Assembly: GCF_035594125.1 (NCBI RefSeq)
Contig: NW_026973726.1
Span: 186,001-250,000, forward strand
Direction: 5' to 3'
Length of the DNA: 64,000 nt
DNA from: Scylla paramamosain
Lineage: Eukaryota; Arthropoda; Malacostraca; Decapoda; Portunidae
Shown here: piece after piece, positions 13,637-27,056 of the stretch
Numbering within the stretch: position 1 is the stretch's first letter
Layout of the letters: each line of letters begins with the position of its first letter
The notes under the pieces: model-generated
Seen by the model: only the letters and a program-made list of their open reading frames with translations
Told to the model about the DNA's origin: nothing
Databases searched by the model: none
Made by a program: the position numbers and the translations under genes

Positions 13637-13678
13637 ACACATAAATAGCACTCGCTCTAGTGAGTGCTATTTATGTGT
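13637..13678. repeat. Perfect 17-bp inverted repeat (hairpin)
   Basis: Arms 13,637-13,653 and 13,662-13,678 are perfect reverse complements (left arm ACACATAAATAGCACTC) with an 8-nt spacer. The right arm is a normal AGTGCTATTTATG monomer end, so the left arm is a short inverted duplication of it. Orientation of the surrounding satellite does not change here. Confidence 0.9.
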
Positions 13679-14813
13679 TTTTGCATTTTGATACCTAAAA
13701 AGTACATAATTCTCATAATAAACTTTTCACCAAATGTCTTTTCATTTCATCGTGTTAAGTACTTTACACGGATTTTGGCATTTTTTTCTGTGTAACGAGT
13801 TCAAAATCAATAAAAATAAACGTTTTTCATTAAGTTATACTCTTTCTTCATTAAGGTATTTTTTTTTTTGCATGCCTTGTAACGTTTTGGTACGTAAATA
13901 ACTCAAAAATACGGAACTGAGAAGCTTTTGCTAATATTGTTCTGTTTTCCCATATACGGTGCTTTACTTTCCTTTTATTGTTTTTGACCCTCGCATGTTC
14001 ATAAACATTCAAAAACACGTTTCTTTTCCTTTTCCCATATAGGATGGTTTGCATGCATTTTGGCGCTTTGGCATTTAACAATTTGAAATATACTCCAAAT
14101 ACACGTTTTTGGTAATATTTTGTTTCTCCATATAGACCACTATTCATATTTTTTTTACCATTTTGATACCTAAGACGCCGAAAAACACTCATAATATACG
14201 TTTTTTTTCGGAATATTCTTTCGTTTGCCATATAGGGCAATTTCCAGGCATTTTGGTGTTAGTTTACGTAAGAAATTCAAAGCTCCCAAAATACTTTTCT
14301 TTTTTTTTTAGTAATATTATTATCTATCTCCATGGACGATGTTTTCCATGTGTTTTATCGCTTTGGTACGTAGATAGCTAAGAAAAAAAAACACTCTAAG
14401 GGAACGTTTCCTTGTAAATTTATTTTGTTTCCTGGTTTACTCTGGTTTCCTTTCTTTTTAGCATTTAGGTTCCTATCATAATAATAAACACTCAAAAGAA
14501 ACGTCTCTAGATAAGTCGATTCTTTTACCCATATAGGGTGCTTTTCCTGCATGTTGGCTTTTTCGTACCTAACAATATGAAACAGACTGAAAATACTCGT
14601 TTTTGATACATTGTTTTGTTTTTCTATATAGAGTACTCTTCAAGCGTTTTAACGTTTTAGTACCGAAGAATCTCAAAAACACTTATAATGCACGTTTCTC
14701 GTAATATCTTTTCGTTTTCCCATTTGTGGTCTTTGCATCCATTTTGGCGTTTCTGTACGTAACAAACTGAAAACACTCAATTTACTTTTTTTTTTTTCTG
14801 GTAATGTTATTCT

Positions 14814-15297
14814 GGAAATCAATCTACATGGGAAAACAAAATAACTTAAGGAAAAAAGTGTCCCGAGTGTTTTTTCAGCTTCATACATACTAAATCGATA
14901 AAACACATGCAAAATAAACTTCATGAAGAAATAGAATTATATTACCAAAAATAAGTATTTTGTATGTTTTTTAGCTTATTATTAAAAAAAAAAAAAGCGA
15001 CGTAATATATGCAAAATACCCTAAATGGGAAAACGAAAGGGTATTACTTAAGACGCGTATTATGAGTATCTTAGGTACGAAAACTATAAAATCCATGAAT
15101 AGCACTCTATATGGAAAACCAAAACACCGAAAATGTGTATTTTGGGCGTTATTCACATCGTTAGCTACCAAAACGCAAAAAAAAAAAATATGTGCAAAAC
15201 CTCCTATATGGGGAAACGTAACGACATTACCAGAAAGGTGTCTTTTCGAGTGTTTTGTGCATGTTCACCACCAAGACGCTAGAAAGCATGGAATTCA
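14814..15297 (-). repeat. Inverted duplicate of the HOR at 12,478-12,961
   Basis: Near-identical in reverse orientation to 12,478-12,961, about 1.85 kb away. Its left end coincides exactly with the satellite strand switch at 14,813/14,814, so the duplication and the inversion breakpoint are probably the same event. Confidence 0.88.
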
Positions 15298-16530
15298 CCC
15301 TGTATGGTAACACAAAACAATGTTACGAAAGAGCGTGTCTGTTCGGAGTTTTGATTTTCTTACCTAGCAAAACGCTAAAACGCATGTAAAACACATTTCA
15401 AAGAAGTATTTTGAGTGTTTTGAGCTTATTACGTATAAAAACGTCAAAAAGCATGGAAACTACCTTATATGTATATAAAAAAAAAACGAGAAATATCTAT
15501 TATGGGTGTTTTTGAGCATCTTAGGTCCCAACTCGAAACCGCTTGAATAGCAGTCTATATGGAGAAACAGAACAATATTACCAAAAACGTGTATTTTTAA
15601 CGTATTTCACATTCTTGGGTGCCATTACGCCAAAATGCATGAGAACACATTATATGAAGAAAACGAAAAACACATCCACAAACGTGTATTTTGAGTGTTT
15701 ATGAGCGTATTATGCAGAAAAAAAAGTATATAAAGCATCCTATATACGAAAAGAAAACATTACCAAAAACGTGTCATTTGAGTGTTTTTTTTTATCTACC
15801 TACGTAACAAAATAACAAAACGCATGCAAAACACCGTTTATGGAAGAAAAAACATTAACATTACCGAAAGCAATTATTTTCAGTGTTTTAAGCTTGTTAC
15901 GTACAAAAACGTCAAAAAGCATAGAAAATACTTCATATGAATAAACGAAAAGACATTACGAGAAACGTGAATTATGAGTGGTTTTGAGAATCTTACGTAC
16001 AAAAACTCGGAAGAGCTTGAATGAGACTCTATATGAAGAATCAAAACATTACCAAAAACATGTATTTCAAGTGTATTTCACATTGTTGAGTATCAAAACG
16101 TCAAAATGTACCCTATATTAAAGAAGAATATTAGATTTTCAAAAACCTGTCTTCTGAGTGTTTATGAGCGTGCTAGACACTAAATCGCAAAAAAAACAAA
16201 AACATGAAAAGCACCCTATATGGGAGAATAAAACATTATCCCCCATTTTTTTTTTTTCAACCTTTTTGATCTACCGACCTTCGAAAACCTATATGCAGAA
16301 ACAATGATATTACCAAAAACATGTATTTTTATTGTTTTGAGCTTGTTACGTTACCACATTACTGAAAATGGGTCCTTTGAGTGTATGTATTTTTAGAGTT
16401 TTTGAGCTTGTTACGTAGAAAAACACCAAAATGCATGGAAAATACCCTATAAGAGTAAACGAAAACACATTACAAGAAACGTTTATTATTAGTGTTTTTG
16501 AGCTTCTTTAGTACCAAATCCCAAATACTC
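14814..16530 (-). repeat. Satellite tract 4, reverse orientation
   Basis: Starts abruptly at 14,814 with GAAATCAATCTACATGGG, the reverse of the HOR ending at 12,961. The first 484 bp are the recent inverted duplicate; beyond 15,297 the monomers are as diverged as elsewhere. The tract ends at a perfect hairpin (16,531-16,562). No gene is seen. Confidence 0.9.
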
Positions 16531-16562
16531 ATGGATAACTCTCGATATGGAGAGTTATCCAT
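16531..16562. repeat. Perfect 13-bp hairpin at a satellite strand switch
   Basis: Arms 16,531-16,543 (ATGGATAACTCTC) and 16,550-16,562 are perfect reverse complements with loop GATATG. Reverse-oriented satellite ends here, and a short non-satellite spacer leads into forward satellite. Confidence 0.92.
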
Positions 16563-16675
16563 AATAACATACCATACAGATAATAATAACATAACATAAC
16601 ATAACATAAAATACAGGTAATAACATACCAAAAATTTTGTGTGAATTCCGCAATGTTTGGTGAAAAAAAGGAAAA
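16563..16675. repeat. Non-satellite spacer with (ATAAC)n
   Basis: About 110 bp that do not fit the monomer. The first half is built of ATAAC-like pentamers (about five in a row near 16,586-16,608, and CATACCA twice); the second half (GAATTCCGCAATGTTTGG) has no recognised relative in the window. It joins the hairpin at 16,531 to a forward type A monomer. Confidence 0.65.
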
Positions 16676-17207
16676 ATACAAAGCATTTCTAGTAATGTCG
16701 TTTCGTTTACTAATATTGAAGGCTTTGGATGCATTTTTGGCGTTTTGGTACCTAATAATGGGTAAACTCTTGAAATACACGTTTTTTTGTTGATTTAATT
16801 TCGTTTCTACATATACAGTGCTATTTATGCGATTTAGCGTTTTGATACATAAGAAACTCAAAAAACTATCATAATATTTGTTTTTTCACAGCCTTTTGGC
16901 TTCCTTAAGGAGAGTACTTTGCATTGCATAATGGGATTTCTTTTTTTACTTAAGAAGTTTAAAACACTAAAATACACGTTTTTGGTAAAGATATACTGTT
17001 TCTCCAAAAAAAGTTTTTTACGTTTTTTTTTCAGTTTTGGTACATAAATAGCTGAAAAACTCTTAATAGTGACTTTTTTGTAACATTGTTTTCTTTTTCC
17101 ACATACGGTGCTTTCCGTGTTTTTTGATATTTTAGTGCCTAGATCTCTCATAAACACTCACTCAAAAGACACGTTTCTGGAAATCTCGTGTTTTTACCTT
17201 TAATTGA
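16676..17207 (+). repeat. Satellite tract 5, forward
   Basis: About five and a half forward monomers, from a partial type A (CATTTCTAGTAATGTCG) to a second type A (GACACGTTTCTGGAAATCTCG) cut by the poly-T end of the retrotransposon. No gene is seen. Confidence 0.88.
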
Positions 17208-19791
17208 TTTTTTTTTTTTTTTTATGTAGGAAGGATACTGGCCAAGGGCAACAAAAATCTAATAAAAAAAAAAATGCCCACTGAAATGCCAGTCCCTTAA
17301 AAGGGTCAAAGCAGTGGTCAAAAATTGGTGGATAAGTGTCTTGAAACCTCCCTCTTGAAGGAATTCAAGTCATAGGAAGGTGGAAATACAGAAGCAGGCA
17401 AGGAGTTCCAGAGTTTACCAGAGAAAGGGATGAATGATTGAGAATACTGGTTAACTCTTGCGTTAGAGAGGTGGACACAATAGGAGTGAGAGAAAGAAGA
17501 AAGTCTTGTGCAGCGAGGCCGCGGGAGGAGGGGAGGCATGCAGTTAGCAAGATCAGAAGAGCAGTTGGCATGAAAATAGCGGTAGAAGACAGCTAGATAT
17601 GCAACATTGCGGCGGTGAGAGAGGGGCTGAAGACAGTCAGTTAGAGGAGAGGAGTTGATGAGACGAAAAGCTTTTGATTCCACCCTGTCTAGAACAGCAG
17701 TATGAGTGGAACCCCCCCAGACATGTGAAGCATACTCCATACATGGACGGATAAGGCCCTTGTACAGAGTTAGCAGCTGGGGGGGGTGAGAAAAACTGGC
17801 GGAGACGTCTCAGAACACCTAACTTCATAGAAGCTGTTTTAGCTAGAGATGAGATGTGAAGTTTCCAGTTCAGATTATAAGTAAATTGAAGGCATTGAAC
17901 AATACCAAGTTTGCTCTGCCCCAATCAGAAATTTTAGAAAGATCAGAAGTCAGGCGTTCTGTGGCTTCCCTGCGTGATATGTTTACCTCCTGAAGGGTTG
18001 GACGTCTATGAAAAGACGTGGAAAAGTGCAGGGTGGTATCATCAGCATAGGAGTGGATAGGATAAGAAGTTTGGTTTAGAAGATCATTAATGAATAATAA
18101 GAAGAGAGTGGGTGACAGGACAGAACCCTGAGGAACACCACTGTTAATAGATTTAGGAGAAGAACAGTGACCGTCTACCACAGCAGCAATAGAACGGTCA
18201 GAAAGGAAACTTGAGATGATGTTACAGAGAGAAGGATAGAAACCGTAGGAGGGTAGTTTGGAAATCAAAGCTTTGTGCCAGACTCTATCAAAGGCTTTTG
18301 ATATGTCCAAGGCAACAGCAAAAGTTTCACCAAAGTCTCTAAAAGAGGATGACCAAGACTCAGTAAGGAAAGCCAGAAGATCACCAGTAGAGCGGCCTTG
18401 ACGGAACCCATACTGGCGATCAGATAGAAGGTTGTGAAGTGATAGATGTTTAAGAATCTTCCTGTTGAGGATAGATTCAAAAACTTTAGATAAGCAGGAA
18501 ATTAAAGCAATAGGACGGTAGTTTGAGGGATTAGAGCGGTCACCCTTTTTAGGAACAGGTTGAATGTAGGCAAATTTCCAGCAAGAAGGAAAGGTAGATG
18601 TTGACAGACAGAGCTGAAAGAGTTTGACTAGGCAAGGTGCAAGCACGGAGGCACAGTTTCGGAGAACAATAGGAGGGACCCCATCAGGTCCATAAGCCTT
18701 CCGAGGGTTTAGGCCAGCGAGGGCATGGAAAACATCATTACGAAGAATTTTAATACGTGGCATGAAGTAGTCAGAGGGTGGAGGAGAGGGAGGAACAAGC
18801 CCAGAATCGTCCAAGGTAGCGTTTTTAGCAAAGGTTTGAGCAAAGAGTTCAGCTTTAGAAATAGATGTGATAGCAGTGGTGCCATCTGGTTGAAGTAGAG
18901 GAGGGAAAGAAGAAGAAGCAAAGTTATTGGAGATATTTTTGGCTAGATGCCAGAAATCACGAGGGGAGTTAGATCTTGAAAGGTTTTGACATTTTCTGTT
19001 AATGAAGGAGTTATTGGCTAGTTGGAGAACAGACTTGGCATGGTTCCGGGCAGATATATAAAGTGCATGAGATTCTGGTGAAGGAAGGCTTAAGTACCTT
19101 TTGTGGGCCACCTCTCTATCATGTATAGCACGAGAACAAGCTGTGTTAAACCAAGGTTTAGAAGGTTTAGGACGAGAAAAAGAGTGAGGAATGTACGCCT
19201 CCATGCCAGACACTATCACCTCTGTTATGCGCTCAGCACACAAAGACGGGTCTCTGACACGGAAGCAGTAGTCATTCCAAGGAAAATCAGCAAAATACCT
19301 CCTCAGGTCCCCCCAACTAGCAGAGGCAAAACGCCAGAGGCACCTTCGCTTATGGGGATCCTGAGGAGGGATTGGAGTGATAGGACAAGATAAAGATATG
19401 AGATTGTGATCGGAGGAGCCCAACGGAGAAGAAAGGGTGACAGCATAAGCAGAAGGATTAGAGATCAGGAAAAGGTCAAGAATGTTGGGCGTATCTCCAA
19501 GACGGTCAGGAATACGAGTAGGGTGTTGCACCAATTGCTCTAGGTCATGGAGGATAGCAAAGTTGTAGGCTAGTTCACCAGGATGGTCAGTGAAGGGAGA
19601 GGAAAGCCAAAGCTGGTGGTGAACATTGAAGTCTGCAAGAATGGAGATCTCTGCAAAAGGGAAGAGGGTCAGAATGTGCTCCACTTTGGAAGTTAAGTAG
19701 TCAAAGAATTTCTTATAGTCAGAGGAGTTAGGAGAGAGGTATACAGCACAGATAAATTTAGTATGAGAATGACTCTGTAGTCGTAGCCAGT
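17208..19791 (-). mobile_element. Non-LTR retrotransposon (LINE), copy 1, 5'-truncated
   Basis: Minus-strand LINE insertion of about 2.6 kb. Its 3' end is the T-run at 17,208-17,223 (poly-A on the element strand), followed by a short 3' UTR. Base composition is far less AT-rich than the satellite. It is nearly identical to 47,670-50,340 of copy 2; homology ends at 19,791, so about 1.1 kb of the 5' part is missing, typical of incomplete target-primed reverse transcription. The flank resumes as a type C monomer after about 20 bp of unrelated sequence, so a type B monomer was lost at the target. Confidence 0.93.
17318..19791 (-). pseudogene. Broken endonuclease/reverse-transcriptase ORF of LINE copy 1
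   Basis: The frame is open from the 5' truncation to about 17,870, encoding the end of an APE-type endonuclease (residues ADFN where copy 2 has GDFN, then SDH), a linker with PKPSKPWFN, and a reverse transcriptase with [40 protein letters not shown] and an intact YADD (18,038-18,049). Two lesions break it. A net 112-nt loss at about 17,886-17,890 relative to copy 2 shifts the frame soon after YADD, and an extra G in a G8 run near 17,780 shifts it back, so the C-terminal part (17,318-17,740, starting MEYASHVWGG) is again in frame. The protein belongs to the Jockey/CR1-like group by motif style. The start is missing through truncation. It is not functional. Confidence 0.93.
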
Positions 19792-19810
19792 GCTTTAGAC
19801 TTCACTGGGA
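19792..19810. other. Filler sequence at the 5' junction of LINE copy 1
   Basis: About 20 bp (TGCTTTAGACTTCACTGGG) that match neither copy 2 nor the satellite consensus. They sit between the truncation point and a degraded type C monomer. Untemplated or patch sequence at a LINE 5' junction is a likely explanation. Confidence 0.5.
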
Positions 19811-22649
<2,839 letters not shown>

Positions 22650-22722
22650 GGGAAAAGTAAAGAATATTACGAGGAACGTGTATAAGGAGCTTTTGAGCTT
22701 TTTAGGTACCAAAACGCGAGAA
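22650..22722 (-). repeat. Short reverse satellite fragment
   Basis: About 73 bp reading as one reverse type C monomer (AATATTACGAGGAACGTG, TTTTTAGGTACCAAAACGC). It is bounded on the left by (TA)n and on the right by an abrupt return to forward satellite. Confidence 0.85.
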
Positions 22723-23737
22723 TACACGTTTTTAGTAATGTTCTTCTGTTTCTCTATACAGATTATTATTCATTATTATTAGCATTTTGGTACCTAAGAC
22801 GCTCAAAAGCACTCATAATGCATGTTTCTCGTAATGTTCTTTCGTTTCCCAAATAGAGTAATTTCCATGTATTTTGGCGTTACTTTACGTATGAAGTTCA
22901 AAACACCTAAAATACTTGTTTTTAGTAATGTTATTCTCTTTCACCATAACGTGTTTTGCATGTGTTTTAGCGTTGGTTATGTAAGTAGCTAAAATCAATT
23001 TAAGGGCATGTTTTTTTTGTAAACTTGTTTTGTTTCCCTAAAAAGGGTGCTTTGCTTTCTTTTTAACATTTTGATTCCTAACACGTTCATAAACACTCAA
23101 AAGACACGTCTCTTTTAATGTCGATTGTTTTACACATATGGGGTGCTTTACCTGCATCTTGGCGTTTTCGCATCTAACAAAGAGAAACACACTGAAAATA
23201 CTCGTTTTTTATAACATTAGATAAAGCTTGTTTTTGATAATGAAGAGGACTCTACATGCATGCATTGTTCTTGTTTTAGCACTTAACAATGTTAATATTC
23301 TGAATTTACACGTTTTTGGTAATGTTGTTCTCTTTCTCATTATTTAATCATATTCATTCATTTTAATGATTCAATAATTAAGAACCTCAGAGACTCATAA
23401 TACACATTTTGTCTTTTTTGTGTTCTCACATATGGCACTTTGCATGCCTTTTGACATTTCTCTAAGAAAAAAAAGCTCAAAAAGACTCAAAATATTTTTG
23501 CCTTTGGGAAAGTTATTCTGTTCTCCATAAAGGTTGCTTTGTAAGTGTTTTAATGTTTTCTTATGTAGGAATTTAAAGGAAACACTAAAAAGACAAGTTT
23601 TGCTACTTTTTTTTTCCAATATACGATTGTTTCCAGGGTATTTTTTTAGCGTTTTGGTGCAAAACACGTTGAATAACACTCAAAACACATGCTTCTGCTA
23701 ATTTCGTTTCGTTTTCTTAAACAGCGTGCTTTGTGGG

Positions 23738-23803
<66 letters not shown>

Positions 23804-24261
23804 CATTATTTTGTTTTATTTTATTTTATTTTATTTTATTTTATTTATTTATTTTTTTTGGCGGTGGTGCTAACAATGTGAAATAGACTCAAAATGCACG
23901 TTTTGATAATGTTGTTCTGGTTCCCAATATAGACTGCTATTCATTAGTTTTATCGTTTTGGTACCTAGCAAGATCAAATACACTGATAATGCACGTTTTT
24001 CGTACTACCCTTTCCCTTTCCAATATTGGCTACTTTTCCTGCATTTTCGCGTTTTTTTTGTACGTAACAAGATAAAAAAAAATTCAAAATACTTTTTTTT
24101 TTTTGGTAATAATATTGTTTCTTCAGAAAGGGCGTTTTGCATGCGTTTATGCATTTTGGTACTTAAATAGGTTAAAAACAATCGCCTGTTTTTTTTTTTT
24201 TTTTTTTTAGCGTTTTGGTGCCTGACACGATAACAAAACTCAAAAGACATGTTTATGGAAG
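22723..24261 (+). repeat. Satellite tract 7, forward
   Basis: About 15 forward monomers in HOR order, interrupted by the microsatellite block at 23,739-23,846. It flips at about 24,262 within a type A monomer (TTTATGGAAGCATTTC). No gene is seen. Confidence 0.88.
23739..23846. repeat. (ATT)n followed by (TTTTA)n
   Basis: About 21 ATT units (23,739-23,803, one CATT interruption just after) followed by about seven TTTTA units (23,812-23,846). The block starts exactly at the GCATT of a type B monomer start, suggesting growth from the normal GCATTTT sequence. Confidence 0.93.
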
Positions 24262-26825
24262 CATTTCTTTTGAATGTTTTTGAGCGTGGTGGGCAAGAAG
24301 ACGCTAAAAGCCATGCAAAATACTCTATATATGGAAAGTAAAAGACATTACGAGAATAGTGTACAATGGGAGTTTTGAGCTTCTTAGGTACTAAATGCTA
24401 AAACGCATAAATAGTATATCTATATTGAGAAAGAACAACATTACCAAAAACGTGTATTTTGATTGTTTTTCACATTATTAGGTATCAAAGCGCCAACATC
24501 CCTGTAATGTTCACTATATGAGGAAATGAAACGAGATTACCAGAAACATGTCTTTTCAGAGTTTTTAAGCGAAGTAGGCACGAAAACGCCACGAAGCATG
24601 GAAATCACCATAGACGGGTCTTTTCATTGTTATTGAAGTCATAATAAACCAAAATGCTAAAAAGCAAGAAACATTCTTTAGGGACAAAGATAATAACGTT
24701 ATATTTTAATCATTTTTTTTGTGCTTTTGCGCTAGAAAAGCGCAAAATTCAGATAATGTACCCTGTATGGGGAAATGAAAGAACATTGGCAAAGAGTGAG
24801 TGTTTTTAAGCTTTTTAGTTACCAAAACAGTATAATTCATGAATAGCACTCTGTATGAAGAAACAATAACATTACTAAAAAACGTTTTTTTTTTTGTTTT
24901 TTTTTTACGTATTTCACATGCTTACGTACCAAAACGCCAAAATGCATGCAAAGCACCTTATATGGCGGAGAGAAACGAGATTTCCGGAAACATGTCTTTT
25001 GAGTGTTTATAACCGTGTTACAAAAAAAAAAATGTTTTTTGAGGGTTTATAAGCTAATTCCGTACTAAAACATTAAATGCTTGCAAAACACTCCTTATGG
25101 AGAACGAGAATAACGTTACCAAAAACAAGTATTATGAGTAGCTTTCGTACAAAAACGCAAAAATGTATGGAAAGTACCCAATATGGGGAAATGAAAAGAC
25201 ATTACGAAAATTGTGGATTTCAAGTGTGTTTGACCTTCTTAAGTACATAAACTCTAAAACGTATGAATAAAGTTATATATGTAGAAAAGAACATTACCAA
25301 AAATGTGTACTTCGAGTATTTTCACAATGTTAGGTACCAAAACACGATAAAGTATATGGAGAAAAGAACCTACATTAACAGATAAGTGTTTTTCAGTGAT
25401 TTTTTTTTTTTTTTGTTTAAAAAAATTTTTTTAAGGCCCCAAAACGCTAAAATACATAGAAAACACCCTATATTGGGACACAAAAGTACATTACAAGAAA
25501 CGTGTATTATAAGTATTCTTGATCTTAAAAAATCTTATGAGTGTATTTGTACATGTTAAACTACAAAACGCTATTAAGGCATGGAAAGCACTCGATATGG
25601 GAATGAAAACATCATTACCAAAAAAAGCTCCTTTTTCAGTGTTTTGAGGTATTTACAAAAAGCTTAAAGCATAGAAAATCTCCCTAATTGAGACACAGAG
25701 TAACATAACCAAAATCAAGTATTTTGAGTGATTTTGAGCTTGTTGCGTACATAAACACCAAAATGCATGCATAGTAAGTACTCTATATAGGTGAACAAAA
25801 GGATATTACCAGAAACGTGAATTAGGAGTGTTTTGAGCTTGTTCGATACCAAAATGCGAAAACGCGCTGAATACCACTTTTGTATGGACAAAGAGAACAA
25901 CATTACCAAAAACTTGTATTTCGAGTGTTTTTTTTTTTTATATAGTTAGGTACCAAAACGGTAAAATGCATGCGAATCACTCTCTATTGGGAAACGAATC
26001 GAAATTACCAGGAACCCTAAAAACCCTAAAACCCTAAAAAGACACTTTTTAGGGTTTTTGAATGTTTTACTTACCAAAACGCTAAAATGCATGGAAAGCC
26101 CCTATTTTCAATACAAAGACAACGTTTCCAAAAAGTTGTCTTATGTGTGTTTTCGAGCTTCTTACGTATCCATTATGAAGAAACAGAATAATATTACCAA
26201 AACGATGTATTATGGATGTTTTGCAGCTTATTATGTACAGAAACGGGAAAATGCATGAAATGTATCCTATATGGTGAAACATAACGAAATTACCAGAAAC
26301 GTGTATTATGAATGTTATTGATTAACAAAATGGTCATTAACACTCTATATGTAGGTAGAAAAAGAACAACACTATAAAAATATGTCATGAGTGTTATTTA
26401 TAATGTTATGTACGAAAACGCATAAATTCATGCAAAATATCCTATATTTAATAACGGGAAGACATTACGGTAAAATTGTGTTATGAGTGTTTTTCATCTT
26501 CTTAGTGTTCGAAACTCAAAAATTATTTAATAGCATTATATATAGAAAAAACAGAACAACATTACGAAAACATTTATTTTGAGTTTTTTTTTTTTCTTAT
26601 TTTTGCATCGTTATGTACCAAACAGCCAAAATTTTTGCAATTCACTGTATATGGGAAAAGAAATAACATTTCCAGATAAATGTTTTTGGAGTGTTTATGA
26701 GCGTGTTATACACCATAATGCTCAAAGGCATGGAAATAACCCTATATAGGAATACCAAAGAACATTATGAAAAACGTGTCTTTTGAGTCTTTTGAGCTTT
26801 TTACGTACCAAAATTCTAAAACGCT
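24262..26825 (-). repeat. Satellite tract 8, reverse
   Basis: About 27 reverse monomers. The HOR order is recognisable (CTTAGGTACCAAAACGC, then TTACGTACAAAAACGCC) with several shortened units, for example near 25,380-25,440. It contains the hairpin at 26,028-26,058. The flip back is at about 26,826 (GGCCCCAAAACTCTCAAAAT). No gene is seen. Confidence 0.88.
26014..26058. repeat. (CCCTAAAA)3 and perfect 14-bp hairpin
   Basis: Three short units CCCTAAAAA, CCCTAAAA, CCCTAAAAA are followed by a reverse-complement arm. Arms 26,028-26,041 and 26,045-26,058 (AAAACCCTAAAAAG on the left) are perfect with loop ACA. It sits where a type A monomer should continue after CCAGGAA. The resemblance to a CCCTAAA telomere unit is probably fortuitous. 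Confidence 0.85.
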
Positions 26826-27056
26826 GGCCCCAAAACTCTCAAAATACACGTTTTTGTTTTTCTTTTCTTTTCTCCATATAGAGTGTTACTCATGCGTTTT
26901 AGCTTTTTGGTACATAAGAAGCATTCATAATACCCATTTCAAGTAATGTTCTTTCGTTATCCCGTATAGGGTACTTTCAATGAATTCGTTGTTTTTATAC
27001 GTAAAAAGCACAAAAAACACTCAAAATACTTGTTTTTTTTTTGTTTTTTTTTGTAA
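26826..27056 (+). repeat. Satellite tract 9, short forward block
   Basis: About two and a half forward monomers (types B, C and D) between two reverse tracts. It ends in a T-rich stretch at about 27,032-27,056 before the reading flips again. Confidence 0.85.

Larger units (their letters stand above)
5961..14813 (+). repeat. Satellite tract 3, forward, longest uninterrupted HOR array
   Basis: About 93 monomers in the A-B-C-D-E order. A worked example: B starts at 9,137, C at 9,231, D at 9,325, E at 9,431, A at 9,525 and the next B at 9,627, so monomers are 94, 94, 106, 94 and 102 bp and this HOR is 490 bp (D is lengthened by an ATTT run). Some units are shortened, for example a type E cut in half near 9,960. 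Copies differ strongly from each other, suggesting an old array, except 12,478-12,961, which was recently copied. No gene is seen. Confidence 0.92.

Noticed and set aside
19103..19393. Plus-strand frames of 96 codons opposite the LINEs (19,103-19,393 and 49,666-49,956), others at 49,255-49,461 and 50,591-50,773
   Set aside because: They are antisense shadows of the endonuclease/reverse-transcriptase frame, conserved only because the two LINE copies are nearly identical.
26014..26041. CCCTAAA units as a second, plant-type telomere repeat
   Set aside because: Only three units of unequal length with extra A residues, forming part of a hairpin. The arthropod-type repeat at 42,893 is far cleaner.
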